Positions 57,172 to 64,000 of a stretch of DNA of 64,000 bases are shown here, in pieces. The stretch lies in NCBI GenBank assembly GCA_947172415.1, contig OX359190.1:744001-808000 (forward strand), read 5' to 3'. The stretch's first letter is position 1; each line of letters starts with the position of its first letter. A program made the translations under genes and the position numbers. Source of the DNA: Chondrosia reniformis (lineage: Eukaryota; Porifera; Demospongiae; Chondrillida; Chondrillidae). Below the pieces are notes generated by a model. It was not told where the DNA came from. It made no database searches and saw only the letters and a program-made list of their open reading frames with translations.

Positions 57172-59604
57172 ACCTTTTCTCCTTGATCACCTTGTGCCCC
57201 AGTAGAACCTACATCTCCCTTGACACCTTTGATACCCTGTGCACCAGTTGCACCAGTAAGACCACTCACACCCTACAGATAATGAAATGTAGTCAACCAA
57301 CATGTAGTATGCTTCAATCAGACCACTCACGAGGAGAATGACTATCAGGTTTTTGAATGCATAATATCAATTAACTCACTGCTGCTCCAGCTATTCCAGG
57401 GAGACCATTAGGGCCAGAATCCCAGGGCTACCATGCTCACCATTGCTGCCTGGGTCTCCAACAGCACCTGGATTACCAGGTTCTCCATCAAAACCTCTGT
57501 CTCCCCTTCCTCCCTAAATTGTAGTACGTAACTTTTAAACAACCTAGATGTATGCAATGCTAGCTGGTTTCACTTACAATAGCACCTGGAGCACCACGGA
57601 GTCCATTCTCACCACAATCTCCCTGTGAACCACCAACTCCTGGTTTACCAACTGCACCATTAAATCCAGTCAATCCTCGAATACCCTGAAGTGATCATAA
57701 ATTTGATTAATTATAGCACTTTTGGTTCTGACATGTAAATCCACTCACTCTGGCACCTTGAGACCCTATGGGTCCCTTTTCTCCTTTCTGACCAGGTTTA
57801 CCTTGGTCTCCAATACGTCCAGGTCTGCCATGGCCATCCACACCATTTTCACCAAATGCACCAGGATTACCAGATGAACCATCACGGCCAGGAGAACCCT
57901 GCTTTCCTTCTGCACCAACATTGCCAGGAGGACCAGGTGGACCCGGGGGACCATCTGTACCTTGTTGACCCGGGAGACCAGGCTCACCACTGGCACCAGG
58001 GGGGCCCACATCACCCTATTATTATAACAAGTACAAATTAAACCACACCTTTTTCACCCTAAAAATTGACACATGTTTTTAATTATTTTCAAAGTTCCTT
58101 ACTTCTTATGCATGAATAGTTAAGCTTGTAAAGCAAGGATTTTTGTAACTCACTCGGGGTCCTTCAACTCCACCAGATCCACCCACACCACTACTTCCTG
58201 CTGAACCTGGTGCTCCAGGGTTACCTTGCCTTCCTGGATCACCTCTCTCACCCTTAGGGCCTACCGCTCCTTGGACACCAGGAATACCATCTTTACCTGG
58301 AGGTCCCTGGGTACCTAGTTCACCTCTTCGCCCTGGGTTACCATTGGTTCCATCAGGACCACGTGCACCCGGGTAACCTTCCAAACCAGTTTCTCCAGGG
58401 AAACCCTAATTAATGGAATAATCATTCCATCACATCTAACCTAGTTTCTTACTATGTTGTATCCTTACAGGAGCTCCAGCTGGACCACTGGGACCTGTAT
58501 TGCTAACTGGACCAGGGTCACCAGGCTTGCCTGGTTCTCTGTCTTTTCCTTTTGATCCAGGATCACCCTGACAGAGGAAGTTTACACTTTTAAAGAGTGA
58601 TTCAAACTGAGGGTAAATTTACTTACAACTCGACCTTTCTCTCCTCTTTGCCCTTGCAAGCCATTTGCTCCAGGAGGACCAGGGGGACCCCTAGAGCCAT
58701 CTTCGCCTGGGTTACCCTTACTACCAGGAATACTCTATTGATGTGCAGGCACATATGACTATGATCTGGAACAGAGGAGGAGGTTGATTATAGCACTAAC
58801 ATCGGTTCCAGAGGGCCCTTCTACACCAGCAGGACCTGTAAGTCCAACTGCTCCGAATCCACCAGGATCTCCGTCACTTCCTTGAGAGCCCTCATTACCG
58901 CGGGATCCCTCAGGCCCAGGTGGACCAGGTAGTCCTGGAGGTCCTTTAGGCCCCTAAATCAATTGCAATTAATTTATTAATAGACAATTTCTATATTTGA
59001 AACACGTCACGTACCTCTAATCTAGGAAGTCCCAAAATCTAAATTTAGAAAACACGAATAATGTAATAATGAAAGGAAATAGATTTACCACATACTATAT
59101 GAGAATAGAAGATGTATGTAGGAAAATGGTGAGATTCATGCACTACATCTTAAAAACACTGAAACGTATAATACACATTTCCCAGTATACTGCAGACCTT
59201 ACCTGATATGGTATACATATTCCCGGCGGTCCAGGGGGACCAGGATCTCCCACTTGAGCAGACATGTAACCCAGAAAGGACTACAGCGGCAACCTTCATG
59301 CTACTATAGAAAGACGAATAATGTTGATCAAGATTGTTCATACCGCATGCTGTGTCCTAGCGCCTGACGGTCGTGTGGTGGACTTTGCTTGATATGCAGT
59401 GCAAGTTACAAATATACGTATAATATTATATCTTGGACTATTTTGTGCCTGAAGTGGTCAAACTGTCGCGTGCTAACATACCTTGAATCCTGCAACAGTA
59501 TATTTTCCTAGGCCAACAGTAGCTATGCTGATGTGCCTAGAGGATTCAAAAGTTGTCCAGTAAGATGAAGCTGGAAAATGGCTGGCACGTACCTCTAGAA
59601 CCAT
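57172..59604 (-). pseudogene. Collagen-like gene, locus 2 (probably decayed)
   Basis: Same exon series as locus 1, from the first exon at 59482-59604 (41 codons, MVLEVRASHF) through Gly-X-Y exons (about 59217-59265, 58906-58955, 58801-58905, 58627-58736, 58460-58570, 58154-58395, 57749-58016, 57580-57687, 57380-57515) to 57172-57273. Exons broken in locus 1 are intact here ([19 protein letters not shown] with its GTAAGT). But a 10-bp deletion near 57424 shifts the frame (GSPGILALMV then stop), and the last two exons of locus 1 are deleted at about 57060-57070. If the shifted exon were skipped, a shorter chain could still be made. Gly-X-Y chains of this kind are secreted matrix proteins. Confidence 0.65.
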
Positions 59605-59702
59605 CCTCGCTTATAATGCATACTGTGAGAGAATATAAGGTATGAGATACAATATTGAATCATCAGATATAACAAGCACCACTGACTCCATGGTTACCAT
59701 GG

Positions 59703-59933
59703 TTACTGCTCTGTCACTTTCTCAAGATCTACTTGCATGATTTTCTCCTTTCTGACAGTTTTCTTTAACAAACATACACAATTGTTCCCAGTTGGACCAT
59801 CTGTCCTTGTTGACCTTGTTGGGAGATCATCATCACAGTCATATTTACCTGTGGATCCAACACTGTTGCAAATAATACAGAAGTAGATGTCATCCTTTAA
59901 TTGGTACCAGCCACACTTGCACCCTGCAGGGAA
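59703..59933 (-). CDS. Cys-rich terminal exon, gene unknown
   Basis: An open frame from a CCTGCAG acceptor to a stop reads GCKCGWYQLKDDIYFCIICN, then DCDDDLPTRSTRTDGPTGNN and CVCLLKK. Six or more Cys in a short span suggest a secreted or extracellular module. It is 5' of collagen locus 2 on the same strand but ends in a stop, so it is either the end of another gene or a non-collagen remnant. No upstream exon was found. Confidence 0.4.
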   Translation of the reverse strand, partial: FPAGCKCGWYQLKDDIYFCIICNSVGSTGKYDCDDDLPTRSTRTDGPTGNNCVCLLKKTVRKEKIMQVDLEKVTEQ

Positions 59934-60028
59934 GGAGAACAAATGAATAACATTAAGATACCAATGAATACAATTAAGGACTCATAATGTTATTCATTGG
60001 ACTAGTACTTCCTTATTAAGGTACTATG

Positions 60029-60396
60029 GAATGTAGACCTCACAAAACAGCACTACCCTACCTGAACATGTGATCTCCACTGGCTGGAGAGACTACTATG
60101 TACTTGTATCATATGCCTACCTACATTCAGCTGTCTTTGTGTAATAGTCCTTTAGTATATCATGGCAGGTCCAACTAATATATTACAATACCTCACTAAA
60201 GCAACACTAATCCAAAGGCATATATGTGTGACTAGCTAAATACTGGAAGAGCAAAAGAACCGCCATTTTTGAGTGCTACACGCTGAGATCAAAGGGATTA
60301 CCGCCACTGCATAACAGGCGTTGCTATAGTTGCAATCACAGTTGTGATAGTAGAATACCAGTGTCACTTCAGTTTAGTTTCAGTTATTCGTTCTCA
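60029..60396 (+). promoter_or_regulatory. Promoter region of copy D
   Basis: Contains GAGATCAAAGGGATTACCGC and GGCGTTGCTATAGTTGCAA, shared with C and with the DNPEP/copy A intergenic region. CCGCCATTTTT at about 60262 resembles TGCCATTTTC at the DNPEP start. Confidence 0.55.
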
Positions 60397-63300
60397 ATGT
60401 CCAACGATAAAGTGAGTTTATTTATTCATTCAGTTTCTCGTAGAAGTGGGCGTTACTATATAGACTCGCAGTCGCTAACCTTTCACCGGTCAAAATGAGT
60501 TCAGATTAATTTAGCGAACTACATGTTCTGCCAGTGTATGGAACTCGTTACCAGAAATAGTCCAATTCAGCGAAATATCTAGTCAGGTCTTGTAAGCTCA
60601 GTTTATGAAATGCGTCCAACTCGCTAGGTTGAAAGAGTGGTTATCCTAAGCTGATATTATCCGAGAGTTTTAGAACAGTCACACCTTTAGCTTTCAGAGA
60701 CCCTTGCCCAAAGTCTCTTTGTTTAGAATACTGCGACAGAGTTGGGTTATGCAAAACCTCGCTCAAACTAGCTAGCGAATTGCAACCTTGAGATTCGTAG
60801 GCTTCTAAGGAACACTTTAGAAAGCGAAGTACGTCGCTCATCCATATAGTGGCAGAATGTTTAACTGGTGCACGTTGAGGAGGTTCAGATTTAATAGACT
60901 ATTAGACAGTAAACGCTGAAATGACTCTTTACATTCTGTTAAGTTGGACTTTGTACAAACAGACTGCATGATTTACAGACTGTAACTCAAAGGTTTCTTG
61001 TAATAAACTGCTACTGAAAACTTACATATCCGTGTGTGCTAATTTATAGAGTTTCCAAGCAGACACGCTTCAATCAGTAAATGTTTCTTATCTCAATTAG
61101 ATCTTTCTCAGTGACCTCCTCACAGCTGGAGGTCATTTTCTGAAATCCCGGAATATCCCCAAAATGTTGAGTGGAACATCCGATGCTAAAGCACTTGCAC
61201 ATCTTCCAAGTGTCTTCGTCTATGGCGGAACATCTGAAAAGGTTCAAGTTTACGATGTTAAGAACACTAAATGGTCAAGACTACCTCGACCTCCTCATTC
61301 TGAGAGTGGAGCAGCCATCATAGGAAACCAGTTTACTTTAATAGGAGGTCAAGACACTCATCGCACTACAAACAAGCTAGTAACGTGGACAGGCAAAAAA
61401 TGGAAAGTACTATATCCTCCAATGCACACCGCCCGATCCAGACCAGGTGTTCTTGCAATTGGAGACTTAATAATTGTCTCTGGAGGAGATAGAGCAGATG
61501 GCGAAACAGTAGACACAATTGAAGTCCTGGATGTTAACAAAAGAATATGGATACAGTCGAATCTGAAACTTCCTCTACCATTATTATCAGATAACCACAT
61601 GTCATTGGCATTGTGTGGTGAATACATTTACATCTACTACTACAGTGGATATTTTTGGAGAATGAATAAGAAGAATTTTATGGCTTCACTTACAACAAAT
61701 GATAAACATCACTGGGAACACCTCGAGAAGGCACCATGGGGCAGTTCACTTTTACAATACAGCACCCTACCAGTCATAGTAGGTCCATATGGAATCTTCA
61801 TTTTCGAGAAGAAGAAGTGGACACGAGTTAGTGAAGAAACGTCTTATGACTACCCTTGTACGGCTTCCCTCAACGGAACTACATTTCTCACATTTGGAGG
61901 AAGTGAAGGATTTGGAGATCAAACAAGAGCTGTACAGTACGATATTGCAGTTAAGGTTAGTAAACTTATTTAAGTATTACAAGTCTTGTTAACATTCGTT
62001 GCGCGCTTCGCGTGCACTTTCTCCTTCAAATAGAAACATTAGAAGGTTTTATTTCCTTCGTTAGAGTCACCTAACTTGTGCGCTCAGTGTACACGAAGCG
62101 CGTGTCAATGTTAACAAGACTTGTATTGCTTTAATGTTCTCATAAGAGTGTGTTCTACGAACGCTCTCACGAGTTTAAGTGTTAACTTGTTTCCACTAAC
62201 GAAGACTGTTAAGTCTTCTTGTTCTTTGCATTTGAAGTGAGAAAGTAGAGGAAAGCGTTCTAAGTATTATCCGCTGTAGTTAAACTGTTTATTATCGCGT
62301 GCTACGTTAGTATGTTAATTTCTCGTCCTGTGAACGTACGTGTGATTAGTTATAAGATGTTGGTAGTACAGAAATGTTGGTTGTAGACACGTTTAATAAA
62401 CTACTTTCTAAGAGAACGAGAGTTAACTGCTAGGCACGGAAGCTTCCCAAGGCGAAGTCGGCCATTTTGTTTTAGTATTCAACAAGTTGTAACCTAATTT
62501 TTGGGGCGCCGTTGTTTTTGTCTGTTATTAAAAAGAAGCGAGTTGCCACGTTTTTAAATACTTAAGTACATCTTGTTTAAAGTAAGTGAAAGGTAAACAG
62601 AAGTCAAATGAATGTGTCAGTGAATGTTTAGAAGAGATGTCGGATATTGACTGTATTATACTTGGCTGAATTGACTGTTCTCTAAAGATGCTTCTTGCTA
62701 GTTTTCCTAAAGCTAAGCATAATATTGACCTACTGACTGGATTGTCAAAAGAGTGTTTGTTTATAAACACAGACTGTCCCTTTGTGGGTAAACTATTGAA
62801 AAGTAATTAATGTGAAGTTGGGCAATGACAATAATAAACGGCAGTACATATTCATATGTAGCAATTATCTAATTAACTGGGAGAATGTACACATTCTGGC
62901 CATATACACAGTCAGCTAATTGTAATATCAGTTTGCAGATATACGTATGTACTTGATTGGACAGTCAGCTAATTGTAATTGATCTACTGATTGTGGATTT
63001 AGCCAAAACCTAATCTATCTTTCCCTGCTCTGTTTGGTGGAGCAAAGTCATCTGATCTGTTCATATACATGCATATGAACCTGTAAATGTTTTAATAAAT
63101 AGTACAGCTACAGCCAAGTTGTGTTACATAACAAAGCTGTCTTGAAAGAGCCTTCAGAAGTTGTATCTAAATAGAATGTAATTCACACTTTGGATGGCTA
63201 TCTCCTCATTAGCTGATAAGGAAAACCACAAGCTTTACCCTTAAGAGTACTCATAGGCCATCTTTAAGTGGCAAGGGGGATGCTTTGGTTCAATTATTGG

Positions 63301-64000
63301 ACTTCAATTCCTCCCATTGTAGCTCATTGCATTCCTCAGGAGACATGAGCTGATAAGGGTAACTCTAAGTACATATAATAATGATTTTGAAGATGGAGGA
63401 AAGCTTTGAAGTTTATAATTTTGCAGACATGTCTGTCTGCTCAGATGACAATTATACACTCTATAGGTAGTGAGACATTAGCCCAAATACCTGATTGTAA
63501 ACTTCAAAAATACAGACCTATCCATGCAGAGTATTAAACTCCTGTCCATGTTTAGAATGTCTGCTAATTGGTTACCTACTTAATTGTTGTTTTATAACAC
63601 AAGTTTCCCATTTTACGTAATATAAAAATGTATTCTTTCTGACTGAATAGACAGATATGCATAAGTAATACTTGCCTGGAGCAGGTATATACGTACGTAT
63701 ATTTACTAACTGCCACAGGACTTACGTATACCCAAAAAGCTACGTAGCTATTCCTAATAGTATAAACCTTTCGTATAATTGACGTTCCGCTGTATATACG
63801 TAAGAGTCCAAACAGTAATCCACTTGTTTTAGCATACTTTTACTTTATATATTGCCATCCTAAATTATGTAAACAAATGAGGTCTTATTGTGAGTGCTGG
63901 TTTTGTATGTACATTGTACAGGTTCCTAAGTGGTATCAAGAAGCCATAGAAGATCATGGTTCAGTTGAAGTGAACATTAGCCGTGCAATCTTCACAGGAG
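60397..64000 (+). CDS. Kelch-ROC-COR-CARD receptor-like GTPase, copy D (cut by window end)
   Basis: Exons 60397-60411 (MSNDK), 61101-61955 and 63922 to beyond 64000. The Kelch exon is complete; its framework matches the other copies, but loops differ (ARSRPGV, LLSDNHMSLAL with three added residues, KAPWGSS, SYDYPCTAS). Two residues are missing after DTHR. The GTPase exon starts VPKWYQEAIEDHGSVEVNIS and leaves the window just before the P-loop. The array therefore continues to the right. COR and CARD are expected but not seen. Confidence 0.85.
61981..62122. repeat. Hairpin element in intron 2 of copy D
   Basis: Same inverted repeat as in copies B and C. Confidence 0.8.

Noticed and set aside
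59210..59300. MKVAAVVLSGL as a collagen signal peptide
   Set aside because: It is in a different frame from the Gly-X-Y sequence that follows (AQVGDPGPPG), in both loci. An acceptor at CTGTAG in locus 2 fits better, though locus 1 lacks it.

Overview
The window is animal nuclear DNA, most likely from a demosponge. Multi-exon genes have GT-AG introns, the sequence is AT-rich, introns are short and often packed with minisatellites, and the genes are metazoan: cytosolic aspartyl-tRNA synthetase, aspartyl aminopeptidase, Lunapark, a LIV-1-type ZIP zinc transporter, Gly-X-Y collagens with small exons, and CARD domains. No tRNA, rRNA or CRISPR array was seen. Exon models were built by hand from reading frame, splice sites and phase. 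None has been checked against transcripts.

Left part (1-27.6 kb), mostly single-copy housekeeping genes: DARS1-like (minus, 3' end beyond the left edge, start at 10001), a 222-residue coiled-coil protein (plus, 10468-13484), a gene-poor stretch (13.5-17.8 kb), Lunapark (minus, 17860-21753), another empty stretch, and DNPEP-like (minus, 23760-27598). Their introns hold a dense set of tandem repeats. Several introns are almost wholly repeat, and in two cases the repeat unit contains a splice site.

Right part (27.7-64 kb), a tandem array of four genes on the plus strand (A 27747-33233, B 39647-44750, C 49028-55892, D 60397 to beyond the right edge). All four share the same layout: a short first exon, one exon for a Kelch beta-propeller, one long exon for a Roco-type GTPase (ROC with DTGGQ, then COR), a small linker exon and a last exon with a CARD-like death fold. 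D is cut inside the GTPase exon. The framework is nearly identical between copies, but the Kelch exon differs at clustered positions that look like propeller loops. This is the pattern expected of a sensor under diversification, joined to a GTPase switch and a CARD output, so I read the array as a family of NLR-like receptors with a Kelch sensor. That function is inference.

Between the receptor genes lie minus-strand genes: collagen locus 1 (between A and B), a ZIP transporter (between B and C) and collagen locus 2 (between C and D). The two collagen loci are copies of each other, and both carry frameshifts or lost exons, so they look like decaying passengers of the receptor duplication. Copy A sits head-to-head with DNPEP across about 150 bp that contains a CRE-like site, and the promoters of C and D look like copies of this region. 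Copy B has lost promoter and first exon. Copy A seems to have swapped its CARD exon and kept a relic of the old one. A broken fragment of the same GTPase exon, blown up into a minisatellite, lies at 716-1210.
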